A DNA stretch of 64,000 nucleotides from Lentibacillus populi (GCA_014642895.1 BMJD01000002.1:124001-188000); one strand, 5' to 3'. Positions 46,287-56,643 are shown, counted from the stretch's first letter. Made by a program: numbers and translations. Notes: generated by a model from the letters alone, not told the origin.

Positions 46287-46300
46287 AAGCTTTTGTCAGT

Positions 46301-46329
46301 CGATTCATTCTCTTGATATATGCTATAAT
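46301..46329 (+). promoter_or_regulatory. Promoter of mutS-mutL
   Basis: An extended -10, TGCTATAAT (46321-46329), with a weak -35-like CGATTC 17 bases upstream of TATAAT. Confidence 0.5.
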
Positions 46330-46364
46330 AAGACAATATATATGGCTTTTCTGGAGGACTAATG

Positions 46365-48941
46365 ATGGCAAAATATACACCCATGATGGAACAGTATTTA
46401 CAAATTAAAGCGGAACACAAGGATGCTTTTTTATTTTTTCGTTTAGGTGATTTTTATGAAATGTTTTTTGACGATGCTATCAAGGCAGCAAGGGAACTGG
46501 AAATTACACTGACGAAACGGGATGCGGGTCAGAAGGAACCAATTCCGATGTGTGGGGTACCATATCACTCGGCAGAAAATTACATAAAAAATTTAATTGA
46601 AAAGGGTTATAAAGTAGCAATTTGCGAACAAGTAGAGGACCCGAAAACAGCAAAAGGTGTTGTGAAGCGCGAGGTTGTTCAATTGATAACCCCTGGAACG
46701 GTCATGGAAACAAATATGTTAAACGAGCGGGAAAATAACTATATTGCTAGTCTTTCCCATTTTCAGGACGGCTCATTTGTCATTGTCTATAATGATTTAT
46801 CAACCGGAGAAAATCAAATTGCGCTGCTAAACCATGGATGGGATGCGGTTATACACGAGTTGTACAATCAACCTATCAAAGAAATCGTTGTCTCCTCTAA
46901 TTTACCGGAGGATTGGCAGTGTGATTTAGCAGGGAAGCTAAATGTGACCGTTTCTTTTCAAGATGAAATTACGTTTAATGGAGAATATCGTAATCTATGT
47001 GATGAGTTAAATGATGAGCGGTTAATGAAGGCATTTAGCAGATTGTTAAATTATATCCAGCATACCCAAAAAAGGTCGCTTGATCACCTGCAGCCTGCCA
47101 AGGTTATTGCATTACAGGATTATTTGTCTCTGGATATGTATTCGAAACGCAATCTGGAACTGACGGAGACAATTTTAAAAAAAGGAAAGCATGGCAGCTT
47201 GTTATGGGTACTTGATCAGACCGTAACCGCAATGGGATCGAGACTATTAAAAAAATGGCTGGAGCGTCCTCTAATCAATCGACAGCTTATTGAAGAACGT
47301 TTATCGATTGTTGACGGGTTTTATCAAGGATTTATGGAGCGAGATGGTTTACGCGAAACGTTGAAATCTGTATATGATTTGGAACGGCTAGCCGGAAGAA
47401 TTGCTTTTGGTAATGTAAATGCCCGTGATTTAATTCAACTGAAACAATCACTGGTGAAAATCCCTGAATTAAAAGCTGTTTTACAGCAATTTCCCGAACC
47501 TCGAATAAAAGATTTAAGTGATGCGGTTTACTTTCCAGAACAGATCGTGACCATATTAGAGAATAGTTTAGTAGACGATCCACCGGTTTCCATCAAGGAG
47601 GGGGCGATCATAAAAGATGGTTACAATGAGACATTGGATAAATACCGCGATGCATCCCGCAATGGTAAACAGTGGATCGCCGAACTGGAACAGAAAGAGA
47701 AACAGGAAACAACGATAAAGTCGTTAAAAATTGGTTACAACCGTGTGTTCGGCTATTATATTGAAGTAACCAAAGCCAATTTACACCTGCTGCCTGAAGG
47801 GAGATATGAACGTAAGCAGACGTTGACAAATGCTGAGCGTTTTGTAACACCAGAGTTAAAGGAAAAGGAACAGCTTATTTTAGAAGCAGAAGAAAAAAGT
47901 GTGGAACTGGAATATCATTTGTTCCTTGAAATTCGCGATCAATTGAAGGAACAAATTTCAGTTTTACAGGAATTGGCGGATATTGTAAGCCGAATTGACG
48001 TCCTGCAGGCATTTGCAACTGTAAGTGAAGCAAATAATTATCAGCGTCCACGGTTTGTGGATAAGCGATTGTCGATTAAGAATGGCCGGCATCCAGTGAT
48101 TGAACAAGTAATGAAGGACGGATCGTTTGTACCTAATGATGTAGTACTTGATCAGGAAACAGAGGTGCTATTGATTACAGGTCCAAATATGTCCGGGAAG
48201 AGTACGTATATGCGACAATTGGCACTTACGGTGATCATGGGACAGATTGGCTGTTTTGTACCGTGTGATGAAGCGGATTTAATTATTTTTGATCAAATTT
48301 TTACCCGAATCGGTGCTGCTGATGATTTGGTTTCCGGCCAAAGTACATTTATGGTAGAAATGCTTGAAGCCAATCATGCCATTACGAATGCAACGGAGCG
48401 AAGTTTAATTTTACTCGATGAAATCGGGCGCGGCACAAGCACTTATGATGGGATGGCATTGGCTCAAGCGATTGTCGAATATATCCACAATAACATTCAT
48501 GCCAAAACATTATTTTCAACCCATTATCATGAATTGACTGCGTTGGAAGCATCATTGGACAAACTTCAAAATATCCATGTGCGTGCGGAAGAGTATGAAG
48601 GGAATGTCGTGTTTCTCCATCAAATTAAAGCTGGTGCTGCCGATAAAAGCTACGGGATTCATGTTGCAAAGCTTGCCAATCTTCCCGATCAATTAATTGC
48701 CCGAGCCAGTTCCATCTTACGTGAATTTGAAAATTATGACCAGCCCGGACCAATTCAAGACCAGGCTGATACGAAGCAGCTGTCATTATTCAAGGAAGAG
48801 GAAAGACCACAGAAAAGCGTCAAGCATCCAAAGAAATCGGAAGTGAAAGTTTTACAAGAACTGGCCAAACTGGATCTTTTTGATATGACTCCACTGGATG
48901 CGATGAACGCATTGTATCGCCTGCAAAAGTTGACAAAATAG
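46365..48941 (+). CDS. mutS: DNA mismatch repair protein MutS
   Basis: Recognises base mismatches and small loops and signals repair through MutL. The 858-residue protein has the N-terminal mismatch-binding domain with the phenylalanine-glutamate motif in [10 protein letters not shown], the connector, lever and clamp domains, and the ABC-type ATPase with Walker [10 protein letters not shown] near 606-614 and [14 protein letters not shown]. The C-terminus carries QLSLF, a beta-clamp-like binding motif. Of two adjacent ATGs, 46365 has better spacing to GGAGG at 46353-46357. It forms an operon with mutL. Confidence 0.97.
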   Translation: MAKYTPMMEQYLQIKAEHKDAFLFFRLGDFYEMFFDDAIKAARELEITLTKRDAGQKEPIPMCGVPYHSAENYIKNLIEKGYKVAICEQVEDPKTAKGVVKREVVQLITPGTVMETNMLNERENNYIASLSHFQDGSFVIVYNDLSTGENQIALLNHGWDAVIHELYNQPIKEIVVSSNLPEDWQCDLAGKLNVTVSFQDEITFNGEYRNLCDELNDERLMKAFSRLLNYIQHTQKRSLDHLQPAKVIALQDYLSLDMYSKRNLELTETILKKGKHGSLLWVLDQTVTAMGSRLLKKWLERPLINRQLIEERLSIVDGFYQGFMERDGLRETLKSVYDLERLAGRIAFGNVNARDLIQLKQSLVKIPELKAVLQQFPEPRIKDLSDAVYFPEQIVTILENSLVDDPPVSIKEGAIIKDGYNETLDKYRDASRNGKQWIAELEQKEKQETTIKSLKIGYNRVFGYYIEVTKANLHLLPEGRYERKQTLTNAERFVTPELKEKEQLILEAEEKSVELEYHLFLEIRDQLKEQISVLQELADIVSRIDVLQAFATVSEANNYQRPRFVDKRLSIKNGRHPVIEQVMKDGSFVPNDVVLDQETEVLLITGPNMSGKSTYMRQLALTVIMGQIGCFVPCDEADLIIFDQIFTRIGAADDLVSGQSTFMVEMLEANHAITNATERSLILLDEIGRGTSTYDGMALAQAIVEYIHNNIHAKTLFSTHYHELTALEASLDKLQNIHVRAEEYEGNVVFLHQIKAGAADKSYGIHVAKLANLPDQLIARASSILREFENYDQPGPIQDQADTKQLSLFKEEERPQKSVKHPKKSEVKVLQELAKLDLFDMTPLDAMNALYRLQKLTK

Positions 48942-48960
48942 CTGGGAAAGGACGAGTTTT

Positions 48961-50892
48961 ATGAAAATAGTGCAAATGCCTGATGCACTTGCCAACAAAA
49001 TAGCTGCCGGGGAAGTGGTGGAACGGCCGGCATCTGTAGTAAAAGAGCTGATCGAAAATAGTATTGACGCAAACAGTTCATGGATTAAAGTTGATATCCT
49101 TGAAGCGGGATTACAGCAAATAAAAATTACCGACGATGGGGATGGGATGGCAGAAGAAGATTGCGAGCGGGCTTTTTTGCGCCATGCAACAAGTAAAATT
49201 AAACATGAAACGGACCTGTTTCATGTTAAAACACTCGGTTTCCGTGGTGAAGCGTTAGCCAGTATTGCTGCCGTTAGCCGCTTAACGGTGAAAACGTCTC
49301 AGGGTGACGCAGCAGGTACAATGCTCAAGCTTGAAGGTGGAAAGCTTATTCATAAAGAGAAAAGTGATGCCCGAAAAGGATCGGAAATTGTTGTTGAGGA
49401 TTTATTTTATAATACACCAGCACGACTGAAGTACATGAAAACGATCCATACAGAGCTTGGCCATATTACTGATTTGCTGAACCGGTTAGCATTGTCCCAT
49501 CCTAATATCCGGTTTGAGGCAACGCATAATGGGAAACAGCTTTTTAAAACGACCGGAAGTGGTGATCTGCTGCAGGTTATTGCCCACGTATACGGAATGA
49601 GTGTGGCAAAAAAAATGCTGCCGATTGCCCATGATACGCTTGATTTTCAGATTCAGGGGTATATCGCCAAGCCGGAAGTAACCCGCGCATCCCGTTCGTA
49701 TATTTCAACCATCATCAATGGTCGTTATATTAAGAGTATTGCGTTATCGCAAGCAATTATTAAAGGGTATCATACGTTATTGCCAATTGGCCGGCAGCCG
49801 ATTGTTGTATTAGCTATAAATATGGATCCAATTTTAGTTGACGTTAACGTTCATCCGGCCAAACTGGAGGTTCGTTTCAGTAAAGACAAGGAATTATTCA
49901 CGGCTATTGAAGAAACAATCCGACAGAAATTCCGGGAAACTTCACTAATTCCCGAATTGGGACGGCAGGAAAAACGGCAGCCGGATTCTGTGCAGCAGAC
50001 AATGCAATTTTATGATCCACAAAAACCGGCAGAGAAGGGGAATTGGTATGCTGACCAACATACCAACGAAGTACAAAACACCAATTGGGATCAGGATCAA
50101 TATGAGAATAAAAGACATCTATCCAATTGGGATACTGATGAGTATGTGAATGAAGCAGAGGGATCCTTTCACTCCAACAGGGCGTACAAAGATACTGCTC
50201 CTGAGCTGGCGGCTCCAGAGACTGGTCAACAACAGACCACACAACCACCTGCTGAGTCATTTTCAGAGAAATTTGTGGCAAATGATGAACCAGTTAATGT
50301 TAGGAAAGAACGGGTACCGGTAATGTATCCGATCGGTCAACTGCAAGGAACCTATATCTTGGCGCAAAATGAAAATGGCTTGTATATGATTGATCAGCAT
50401 GCAGCACAGGAACGCATTAAGTATGAATTTTTTAAACAAAAGCTGGGCAAAACAACGAATGAAGTACAAGAGCTATTAATCCCGCTGACATTTGATTTTT
50501 CCAAACAGGAAGCGATTATTATTGAAAACTTTCACGAGGAACTGGGGAAGGTTGGTTTGTTTTTTGAGTCGTTCGGCAATCAGACATATATTATTCGTTC
50601 ACACCCAACCTGGTTTCCGCAAGGATTTGAAGAAGAGGTTATCCGCGAGATGATTGCGCAGATTATGGACGAGGAGAAAATTGATATTGAGGCAATCAGG
50701 GAAGATGCGGCAATATTAATGTCATGCAAACGGTCAATTAAAGCAAATCATTATTTGAACAAGGATGACATGTTTCACTTGCTAGAGGATTTGCGTTCAA
50801 CGCGCGATCCATTTACATGCCCACATGGAAGGCCAATTATCGTTCATTTTTCGACATATGAACTGGAAAAAATGTTCAAAAGAGTGATGTAA
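48961..50892 (+). CDS. mutL: DNA mismatch repair endonuclease MutL
   Basis: ATP-dependent matchmaker with its own nicking activity. The 643-residue protein has the GHKL ATPase domain ([36 protein letters not shown]), a variable linker, and a C-terminal endonuclease domain with [12 protein letters not shown] near 477, CKRSIKANH and CPHGRP near 619. This zinc-site set marks the nicking type found where MutH is absent. The linker (about 360-405) contains three short imperfect repeats around NW[Y/D]xDQ[H/Y]xNE. It starts 19 bases after mutS. Confidence 0.96.
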   Translation: MKIVQMPDALANKIAAGEVVERPASVVKELIENSIDANSSWIKVDILEAGLQQIKITDDGDGMAEEDCERAFLRHATSKIKHETDLFHVKTLGFRGEALASIAAVSRLTVKTSQGDAAGTMLKLEGGKLIHKEKSDARKGSEIVVEDLFYNTPARLKYMKTIHTELGHITDLLNRLALSHPNIRFEATHNGKQLFKTTGSGDLLQVIAHVYGMSVAKKMLPIAHDTLDFQIQGYIAKPEVTRASRSYISTIINGRYIKSIALSQAIIKGYHTLLPIGRQPIVVLAINMDPILVDVNVHPAKLEVRFSKDKELFTAIEETIRQKFRETSLIPELGRQEKRQPDSVQQTMQFYDPQKPAEKGNWYADQHTNEVQNTNWDQDQYENKRHLSNWDTDEYVNEAEGSFHSNRAYKDTAPELAAPETGQQQTTQPPAESFSEKFVANDEPVNVRKERVPVMYPIGQLQGTYILAQNENGLYMIDQHAAQERIKYEFFKQKLGKTTNEVQELLIPLTFDFSKQEAIIIENFHEELGKVGLFFESFGNQTYIIRSHPTWFPQGFEEEVIREMIAQIMDEEKIDIEAIREDAAILMSCKRSIKANHYLNKDDMFHLLEDLRSTRDPFTCPHGRPIIVHFSTYELEKMFKRVM

Positions 50893-50962
50893 CATGTATA
50901 AATTGGTAATATCATGTTAAACCTAGAAGGAAAAGTGTTATATTAGCCTATCCAAGGCTGGA

Positions 50963-51019
50963 GACAAAGTGAAACTTTATTCTGTGGGGGTATTACTGCC
51001 TATTAATGCGTGATAAAAC
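50963..51019 (+). repeat. Dispersed repeat family B, copy e
   Basis: Reads AAAGTGAAACTTTATTCTGT-GGGGGTATTA and continues to CGTGATAAAAC. It aligns gaplessly to copy c at about 45 of 57 positions. It lies between mutL and the Dps gene. Confidence 0.8.
50969..50993 (+). promoter_or_regulatory. Possible sigma-B-like promoter within repeat copy e
   Basis: GTGAAA (50969-50974), 13 bases, GGGTAT (50988-50993), similar to the sigma-B pattern GTTTAA-N12-15-GGGWAW. It is placed about 65 bases before the Dps start. dps is sigma-B controlled in B. subtilis, but the match sits inside a repeat and may be coincidence. Confidence 0.3.
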
Positions 51020-51060
51020 ACCAAGCTAGCTTAGCAGGAGAAAAAAGTGAGGTATTTCGG

Positions 51061-51510
51061 ATGGAAAGTCAGCGGTTAATTAACTTTCTAAATCAGCTTC
51101 TATCAAATTACTTTGTAATGTATGTAAAATTGCATCGCTATCACTGGTATGTGCAAGGCAGACACTTTTTTCAGTTACATGCTCAATTTGAGGAAATGTA
51201 TCAAGCAACAGCAAATGATCTGGATGAGATTGCCGAACGGATTTTAATGATAAATGGAAAACCATTGGCAACAATGAGTAAATATTTGAAGGAAGCGACA
51301 ATTGAAGAAGCAACGGCAGATGATAAGGAAAATGAGATCATCGCACAGCTGTGTCATGATTACGAACAGATAATAAAAGAGATACGGGAAGACGGACTAG
51401 CACTCGCAGCCGAACAGAAGGATGAGCCAACAAATGATCTCTTAATCGGTTTACAGGGAAAATTAGAAAAATATGTTTGGATGTTACAGGCATATGAAGC
51501 ATACGAATAA
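51061..51510 (+). CDS. Dps-family DNA-protecting ferritin
   Basis: A 149-residue dodecameric mini-ferritin that stores iron with hydrogen peroxide and protects DNA. The intersubunit ferroxidase ligands are in place: His28 (YHWYV), His40, Asp55 and Glu59 (DLDEIAER), matching the spacing of Listeria Dps. I choose ATG 51061, since AGTGAGG at 51047-51053 fits, rather than the upstream GTG 51010, which lies in the repeat. B. subtilis has Dps and MrgA, and I cannot say which is the closer orthologue. No PerR-type box was seen. It is not at this place in B. subtilis. Confidence 0.9.
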   Translation: MESQRLINFLNQLLSNYFVMYVKLHRYHWYVQGRHFFQLHAQFEEMYQATANDLDEIAERILMINGKPLATMSKYLKEATIEEATADDKENEIIAQLCHDYEQIIKEIREDGLALAAEQKDEPTNDLLIGLQGKLEKYVWMLQAYEAYE

Positions 51511-51530
51511 ATGAATACAGGGGAAAGGGA

Positions 51531-52463
51531 ATGAAACAAAACGTTATTGCAGTTGTTGGCCCGACGGCTGTCGGAAAGACACAACTAAGTATAGAAATTG
51601 CCAAGACGTTTCATGGTGAGGTGATCAGCGGTGACTCTATGCAAGTATATCAGGGGCTGGATATCGGAACAGCAAAAGCAACCAAAGCTGAAATGCAGGG
51701 AATCCCCCATTATATGATTGATATAAAAAAGCCGGATGAAGCATTTTCTGTTGCTGATTTCCAGGCATATGTGCAAGCGTATATCGATGAAATTTCTGGA
51801 AGGGGGCATCTGCCGATTTTGGCAGGGGGAAGCGGCCTTTATATCCAGGCGGCATTATACGATTACCATTTTTCCGAACAAAGACGGGACAGCAAGCTAA
51901 CTGAACAACTTGAAAAGTCCATTCAACGTAATGGACCAGAACAGCTTTATGATTACTTAACGGAAATTGATCCGGAACAAGCTGCCAAGATCCATCCCAA
52001 CAATCATCGCCGGCTGATTCGGGCAATTGAAATCTATGAAACAACTGGCAAGACAATGTCAGAAAACAACCAACAGAAGGGAGATTCTCCGTACAATCCC
52101 ATTTTTATCGGATTGGAAATGGATCGGAAACTATTGTATGAGCGAATTAATCAGCGAGTTGATCGCATGATGGCGGCTGGATTGCTTGATGAGGTACAAC
52201 ATTTGTACCTGCAGGGTCTCGAATCGAAACAATCCATGAGTGGGATCGGTTACAAAGAGTTCATCCCTTATTTAAAAGGAGAGCAGAGTCTGGAAACAGC
52301 AATTGATGTCTTGAAACGTAATTCAAGAAGGTTTGCGAAACGGCAGTATACATGGTTTAAGAACAAGATGGATGTAAATTGGTATACGATCACACCCGAT
52401 TCGATTAATCGAACTTTTCCCATTATTTTGGCCGATCTTGCAGGAATCTTAAAAGAAACATAG
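51531..52463 (+). CDS. miaA: tRNA dimethylallyltransferase
   Basis: Adds the dimethylallyl group to N6 of A37 in tRNAs reading UNN codons, making i6A, the substrate of MiaB. The 310-residue protein has the P-loop GPTAVGKT at residues 10-17, the SGDSMQVYQGLDIGTAK segment, LAGGSGLYIQA and NHRRLIRAIEIYETTGK. The start is preceded by CAGGGGAAAGGGA. It is followed by hfq, a pairing conserved across most bacteria. Confidence 0.97.
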   Translation: MKQNVIAVVGPTAVGKTQLSIEIAKTFHGEVISGDSMQVYQGLDIGTAKATKAEMQGIPHYMIDIKKPDEAFSVADFQAYVQAYIDEISGRGHLPILAGGSGLYIQAALYDYHFSEQRRDSKLTEQLEKSIQRNGPEQLYDYLTEIDPEQAAKIHPNNHRRLIRAIEIYETTGKTMSENNQQKGDSPYNPIFIGLEMDRKLLYERINQRVDRMMAAGLLDEVQHLYLQGLESKQSMSGIGYKEFIPYLKGEQSLETAIDVLKRNSRRFAKRQYTWFKNKMDVNWYTITPDSINRTFPIILADLAGILKET

Positions 52464-52502
52464 AAATAAGAATATGTACAGATAGAAAGAGGAGGAAATG
52501 CA

Positions 52503-52727
52503 ATGGCACAATCGGTAAATATTCAGGACAATTATTTAAATCAGCTTAGAAAGGATCACATTTCGGTTACTGTGTTTTTAACAAACGGGTTTCAAATTAG
52601 GGGGATAGTAAAAGCTTTTGATAATTTTACCGTTTTATTTGAGACAGACGGCAAGCAACAGCTTATCTTCAAACACGCAATCTCCACATTCGCACCTGTT
52701 AAAAACGTAAAACTTGAAAAAGAATAA
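52503..52727 (+). CDS. hfq: RNA chaperone Hfq
   Basis: A 74-residue Sm-fold protein forming hexameric rings that bind small RNAs and A-rich mRNA. Sm1 ([24 protein letters not shown]) and Sm2 ([12 protein letters not shown]) motifs are complete. The C-terminus is short, as usual in Gram-positives. It has a strong ribosome site (AGAGGAGG) and a hairpin downstream. Confidence 0.97.
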   Translation: MAQSVNIQDNYLNQLRKDHISVTVFLTNGFQIRGIVKAFDNFTVLFETDGKQQLIFKHAISTFAPVKNVKLEKE

Positions 52728-52737
52728 GGCGTAACGT

Positions 52738-52768
52738 AACGGGCACTCGTTTAAGGGTGTCCGTTTAG
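52738..52768 (+). terminator. Hairpin after hfq
   Basis: AACGGGCAC pairs with GTGTCCGTT (one G-T pair), followed by TAGCTT; a weak terminator. Confidence 0.55.
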
Positions 52769-52841
52769 CTTATAGCTGACCTCACCTTGAATCTCTGACC
52801 CCCGGCTTCTGATATCTGACTTCCGGGCATGGGCGTTTGTC

Positions 52842-52869
52842 ACACCTTTTAAAAAACGTGCGTATACTA
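52842..52869 (+). promoter_or_regulatory. Possible sigma-K promoter of spoVK
   Basis: AC (52842-52843), 17 bases, CGTATACTA (52861-52869), one mismatch from CATANNNTA. spoVK is a mother-cell gene in B. subtilis. Confidence 0.35.
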
Positions 52870-52890
52870 TGGTGACGAAGGGGTGATGAA

Positions 52891-53817
52891 GTGGAAACGC
52901 AAATGGTACGAAATAAAAATGGGCAAATCAATATTGTCTTTCATGATAAAAAGGCTGTACAGATTGATCGTAATAAGCAACCAAACCAGATGGATAATGG
53001 TCCATTTTCACACATTGATCAGGAATTCTCATCCTTCATAGGACTGGAACGTTTAAAAAAAACAATTAAAGAAATATATGCAACAATTGCCATCAATGAG
53101 AAACGAAGGGAAATTGGTCTTGCATGCACAAAACAAGTACTCCATATGTTATTTAAGGGAAACCCCGGAACAGGGAAAACAACGGTCGCCAGAAAGCTTG
53201 CGAAACTGTATTTTGAAATGGGGCTATTGTCAAAGGGGCATTTCATTGAAGCCGAGCGGGCTGATTTAGTCGGAGAATATATCGGGCAAACAGCACAAAA
53301 AACAAGGTCGATTATTCAAAAGGCAATGGGCGGGATGTTGTTTATTGATGAAGCTTATTCCTTGGCACGCGGCGGTGAAAAAGACTTCGGGAAAGAAGCA
53401 ATCGATACACTGGTAAAGCATATGGAAGACAACCACAACGATCTTGTATTGATTTTAGCCGGATATCCGCATGAAATGGAGCGTTTTTTACTCCTTAATC
53501 CCGGACTAAAATCAAGGTTTCCGTTTATATTGGATTTTCAGGATTACGATGTTGAGCAGCTGATGGATATTGCCAAACAAATGGTGTCAATCAGGGAATA
53601 CCGCTTATCACAGGAAGCGGAATGGAAATTGCAGGAACACCTTTACCGAAAAACCCGGGAAGGGGAACGGAATTTTGCCAATGCCCGATACGTAAGAAAT
53701 GTTATTGAACATTCGATACGACGGCATGCAGTACGGGTGCTTTGTGGCAAACAATATGCTACCGATGATTTAATCAGATTAACCGGAAGTGACCTGCAGC
53801 TTAACGATGAGATTTAA
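52891..53817 (+). CDS. spoVK: Stage V sporulation AAA ATPase SpoVK
   Basis: A 308-residue AAA+ protein (CbbX/SpoVK family) required for spore maturation, with an unknown remodelling substrate. Walker A is GNPGTGKTT at about 90-98, Walker B MLFIDEAYSLA near 149, and a sensor/arginine-finger region GLKSRFPF near 208. The start is GTG 52891, a few bases after AAGGGGTGA. It follows hfq as in B. subtilis. The 163-base gap upstream holds a hairpin, a short degenerate CTTCTGA-rich stretch and the promoter candidate. Confidence 0.93.
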   Translation: METQMVRNKNGQINIVFHDKKAVQIDRNKQPNQMDNGPFSHIDQEFSSFIGLERLKKTIKEIYATIAINEKRREIGLACTKQVLHMLFKGNPGTGKTTVARKLAKLYFEMGLLSKGHFIEAERADLVGEYIGQTAQKTRSIIQKAMGGMLFIDEAYSLARGGEKDFGKEAIDTLVKHMEDNHNDLVLILAGYPHEMERFLLLNPGLKSRFPFILDFQDYDVEQLMDIAKQMVSIREYRLSQEAEWKLQEHLYRKTREGERNFANARYVRNVIEHSIRRHAVRVLCGKQYATDDLIRLTGSDLQLNDEI

Positions 53818-53873
53818 TGGAAGGCAATGCTTCAATCAATAACCATCCAACCTAATCCATACAGGGGATAGAA

Positions 53874-53902
53874 TTGTACCGTGCTTGTTTCTTTGCTATG
53901 AT
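53874..53902 (+). promoter_or_regulatory. Sigma-A promoter of hflX
   Basis: TTGTAC (53874-53879), 17 bases, TATGAT (53897-53902). It places the transcript start near 53909, which supports the ATG at 53936 as the start codon. Confidence 0.65.
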
Positions 53903-53935
53903 ATAAGCATGCAAGACAGGGAAAGGCTGGTAGAC

Positions 53936-55171
53936 ATGTCGGAACAAATACTAATCGTAGCTGTAAAAAAACCGGAACAGACCACCGAGCGCTTCAAGTC
54001 CTCATTGGATGAATTAACCTCCTTAAGTAAAACTGCAGGTGGAACAGTAAAAAAAATCATGACGCAAAATCGTAATCGAATCCATCCTGCATATTACATT
54101 GGTGAGGGGAAAATGGAAGAAATTGCAGAGCAAATAGCTGAACTGGAAATCGATTTAGTCATCTCCAATGATGAGCTATCTGCTGGGCAATTACGAAATC
54201 TGGGGGAACGATTCGGCGTTCGGATAATTGACCGAAGTCAGTTGATATTGGATATTTTTGCTACTCGTGCCAATACGAAAGAAGGAAAGCTGCAGGTCGA
54301 ACTGGCACAATTACAATATATGCTGCCAAGGCTTCACGGGCAAGGTTTGGCATTATCCCGGCTAGGAGCTGGTATCGGTACACGCGGGCCTGGGGAGACA
54401 AAGCTGGAAACTGACAGGCGTCATATCAGGCAGCGGATTTTTGATATAAAACGGCGTCTGAAAATGGTCGTTGGCCAGCGTGAACAGTACCGGAACCGCC
54501 GTAAATCCAATCACGTTTTTCAAATTGCCATTGTTGGGTATACCAATGCAGGGAAATCGACACTGTTCAACCGGATTACCAGGAGCCAAACACTTGAGGA
54601 GGATCAACTATTTGCAACCCTTGATCCGCTCACACGGAAAATTCAGTTTCCATCCGGTTTCAGGTCGCTTGTTACCGATACGGTCGGATTTCTTCAGGAC
54701 TTGCCGACATCACTTATTGCTTCTTTTCGATCAACCCTTGAAGAGGTTACCGAGGCCGATTTTATTTTGCATGTTGTTGATGCATCACATCCGGATCAGG
54801 AGCAGCATCAGGATACCGTTCTTACGTTACTTGAGGAGTTGGGTGCCCACTCAATCCCGATGTTAACGGTATATAACAAACAGGATTTGCTGACAGAAGA
54901 GTTCATCCCTGCACATCATCCGTCCATCCTGATTAGTGCCTTTGATGAGCGAAACATTCAAGATTTATTAGCGAAGGTGGAAGCGATTTTAAGGGATGAA
55001 TGGGTATGGTACAGAACGATACTCGATCCTGATCAAGGAAAATTAATAGACCGGTTTGCACATGAGACGATAGTCGATGAACAGGTTTATGATGAAGAAC
55101 AAATGAAATATTTAATGAAAGGCTTTATCCGGGAAAGTCACCCGCTAACAAGCCAATTAAAGGAGCAATAA
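53936..55171 (+). CDS. hflX: Ribosome-splitting GTPase HflX (YnbA)
   Basis: A 411-residue GTPase that binds and splits stalled or hibernating ribosomes. It has the HflX N-terminal domain (LTSLSKTAGGTVKKI, YYIGEGKMEEI), a helical linker with the GLALSRLGAGIGTRGPGETK block, and a G domain with G1 GYTNAGKST (about 201-209), DTVGFLQDLP as G3 and NKQD as G4. ATG 53936 is used because codons further upstream fall within the promoter. It is followed after seven bases by ynbB. Confidence 0.95.
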   Translation: MSEQILIVAVKKPEQTTERFKSSLDELTSLSKTAGGTVKKIMTQNRNRIHPAYYIGEGKMEEIAEQIAELEIDLVISNDELSAGQLRNLGERFGVRIIDRSQLILDIFATRANTKEGKLQVELAQLQYMLPRLHGQGLALSRLGAGIGTRGPGETKLETDRRHIRQRIFDIKRRLKMVVGQREQYRNRRKSNHVFQIAIVGYTNAGKSTLFNRITRSQTLEEDQLFATLDPLTRKIQFPSGFRSLVTDTVGFLQDLPTSLIASFRSTLEEVTEADFILHVVDASHPDQEQHQDTVLTLLEELGAHSIPMLTVYNKQDLLTEEFIPAHHPSILISAFDERNIQDLLAKVEAILRDEWVWYRTILDPDQGKLIDRFAHETIVDEQVYDEEQMKYLMKGFIRESHPLTSQLKEQ

Positions 55172-55178
55172 CGTACGA

Positions 55179-56423
55179 ATGATAGAACAATTTGCAGAAC
55201 AGGCGGAACTGGATTGTAAAAACATCCACGACAACATCCGAAAAACAGTTGAAGTGAATCAAAAACGGGTACTTGATGCGTTTAAACATAACCGGGTCAG
55301 TGACAGTCATTTTCATTCCACTACCGGTTATGGTTATGATGACAATGGAAGGGAAACATTGGAAGCCGTATATGCGCAAGTGTTTGGTGGCGAAGATGCT
55401 TTAGTAAGACCGCAGATCGTATCTGGAACACATGCGATTTCTACCGTGTTATTCGCCTTACTGAGACCTGCTGATGAACTTGTGTATATGACAGGTAAAC
55501 CATATGATACACTTGAATCGGTTATTGGAAAACATGCTGACAATACAGGCTCATTAAAAGATTTTGGAATTACCTATAGGGAAGCAGACCTCCTGCCAGA
55601 TGGTGCAATTGATTACCAGGGAGTAAATCGAACCATCACGCCAAGGACAAAGGTCGTTGCTATCCAGCGATCAAAGGGGTATGATGATCGTCCATCCTTT
55701 ACGGTTCAGCAAATAGAAGAAATGGTACACTTTGTTAAAGAAATAAATCCGGAAATAATCGTCTTTGTTGATAACTGTTACGGTGAATTTGTTGAGGAAA
55801 GAGAACCATTACATGCTGGTGCAGATATTATTGCTGGTTCCTTAATTAAAAATCCTGGTGGTGGGATCGTTCGTTCAGGTGGTTATATCGTTGGGCGCAA
55901 AGATCTCGTCAGCCAATGCGGCCATCGTTTGACTGCACCAGGACTGGGGAAAGAAATGGGTGCCACATTACAGATGCTGGAGGAGATGTACCAAGGATTT
56001 TTCTTAGCTCCGCATGTTGTCGGGGAAGCATTAAAAGGGGCTGTTTTTACAGCGCGATTTTTAGAATTGATCGGATACACGACAAAGCCAGATTATCAAG
56101 CGGAACGAACGGATTTAATTCAATCGGTAACGTTTGCTAATGCGGAGCAAATGGTTGCATTTTGCCAAACCATTCAAATGAACTCGCCTGTCAATTCATT
56201 TGTGACACCAGTGCCAAGTCCGATGCCTGGCTATAAGGATGATGTCATCATGGCAGCTGGAACGTTTATTCAAGGAGCAAGCCTTGAACTAACTGCAGAC
56301 GGACCGTTACGTGCCCCATATACCGCGTTTGTGCAAGGCGGCTTAACCTATGAGCATGTGAAAATTGCTTTAAAGGAAGCTGCTATAGATCTTATCGATA
56401 AGGGTTTCCTGACGTTAAAATAG
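55179..56423 (+). CDS. ynbB: YnbB, PLP-dependent methionine gamma-lyase-like protein
   Basis: A 414-residue fold-type I PLP protein of the family annotated as aluminium resistance/methionine gamma-lyase-like. The phosphate-binding GTHAIS region, VFVDNCYGEF strand and the PLP lysine context AGSLIKNPGGG (near 219-228) are clear. The substrate is not established. It sits between hflX and glnR exactly as in B. subtilis and most Bacilli. AAAGGAG precedes ATG 55179, and a strong terminator follows. Confidence 0.92.
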   Translation: MIEQFAEQAELDCKNIHDNIRKTVEVNQKRVLDAFKHNRVSDSHFHSTTGYGYDDNGRETLEAVYAQVFGGEDALVRPQIVSGTHAISTVLFALLRPADELVYMTGKPYDTLESVIGKHADNTGSLKDFGITYREADLLPDGAIDYQGVNRTITPRTKVVAIQRSKGYDDRPSFTVQQIEEMVHFVKEINPEIIVFVDNCYGEFVEEREPLHAGADIIAGSLIKNPGGGIVRSGGYIVGRKDLVSQCGHRLTAPGLGKEMGATLQMLEEMYQGFFLAPHVVGEALKGAVFTARFLELIGYTTKPDYQAERTDLIQSVTFANAEQMVAFCQTIQMNSPVNSFVTPVPSPMPGYKDDVIMAAGTFIQGASLELTADGPLRAPYTAFVQGGLTYEHVKIALKEAAIDLIDKGFLTLK

Positions 56424-56431
56424 GGTAAAGA

Positions 56432-56461
56432 AAAAAAGAGGTGGGAAGCCACCTCTTTTTT
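56432..56461 (+). terminator. Intrinsic terminator of hflX-ynbB
   Basis: AAAAAGAGGTGG pairs with CCACCTCTTTTT across a GAAG loop, followed by T. Confidence 0.94.
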
Positions 56462-56562
56462 GCACTTTAAGAAAATATAAGATTTTATCACGCATTAAGG
56501 TAAAAGAAAAACTTCGGCATTCGCTAATAGGATGAGCCAAATACCGAATTTTTTAAAGTTAA

Positions 56563-56579
56563 TGTAAGGAAACCTAACA
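56563..56579 (+). promoter_or_regulatory. GlnR/TnrA box
   Basis: TGTAAGGAAACCTAACA is an exact match to TGTNA-N7-TNACA, centred just upstream of the glnR -35, so GlnR autoregulation is expected. Confidence 0.85.
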
Positions 56580-56584
56580 TTAAC

Positions 56585-56613
56585 TTGACAGGATCTATTA
56601 CATACTTTAAAAT
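56585..56613 (+). promoter_or_regulatory. Sigma-A promoter of glnR-glnA
   Basis: TTGACA (56585-56590), 17 bases, TAAAAT (56608-56613). Confidence 0.85.
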
Positions 56614-56627
56614 GTTATTTAATAACA
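56613..56627 (+). promoter_or_regulatory. Perfect palindrome downstream of the glnR -10
   Basis: TGTTATTTAATAACA is a perfect 15-base palindrome with GlnR-like TGTTA/TAACA ends but a five-base instead of seven-base centre. It overlaps the start of transcription and could be a second operator. Confidence 0.4.
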
Positions 56628-56643
56628 AATAGGAGGGGAGTAA

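Noticed and set aside
50893..51060. PerR or Fur box before the Dps gene
   Set aside because: No TTATAAT-N-ATTATAA-like or Fur-like palindrome is visible in this gap.
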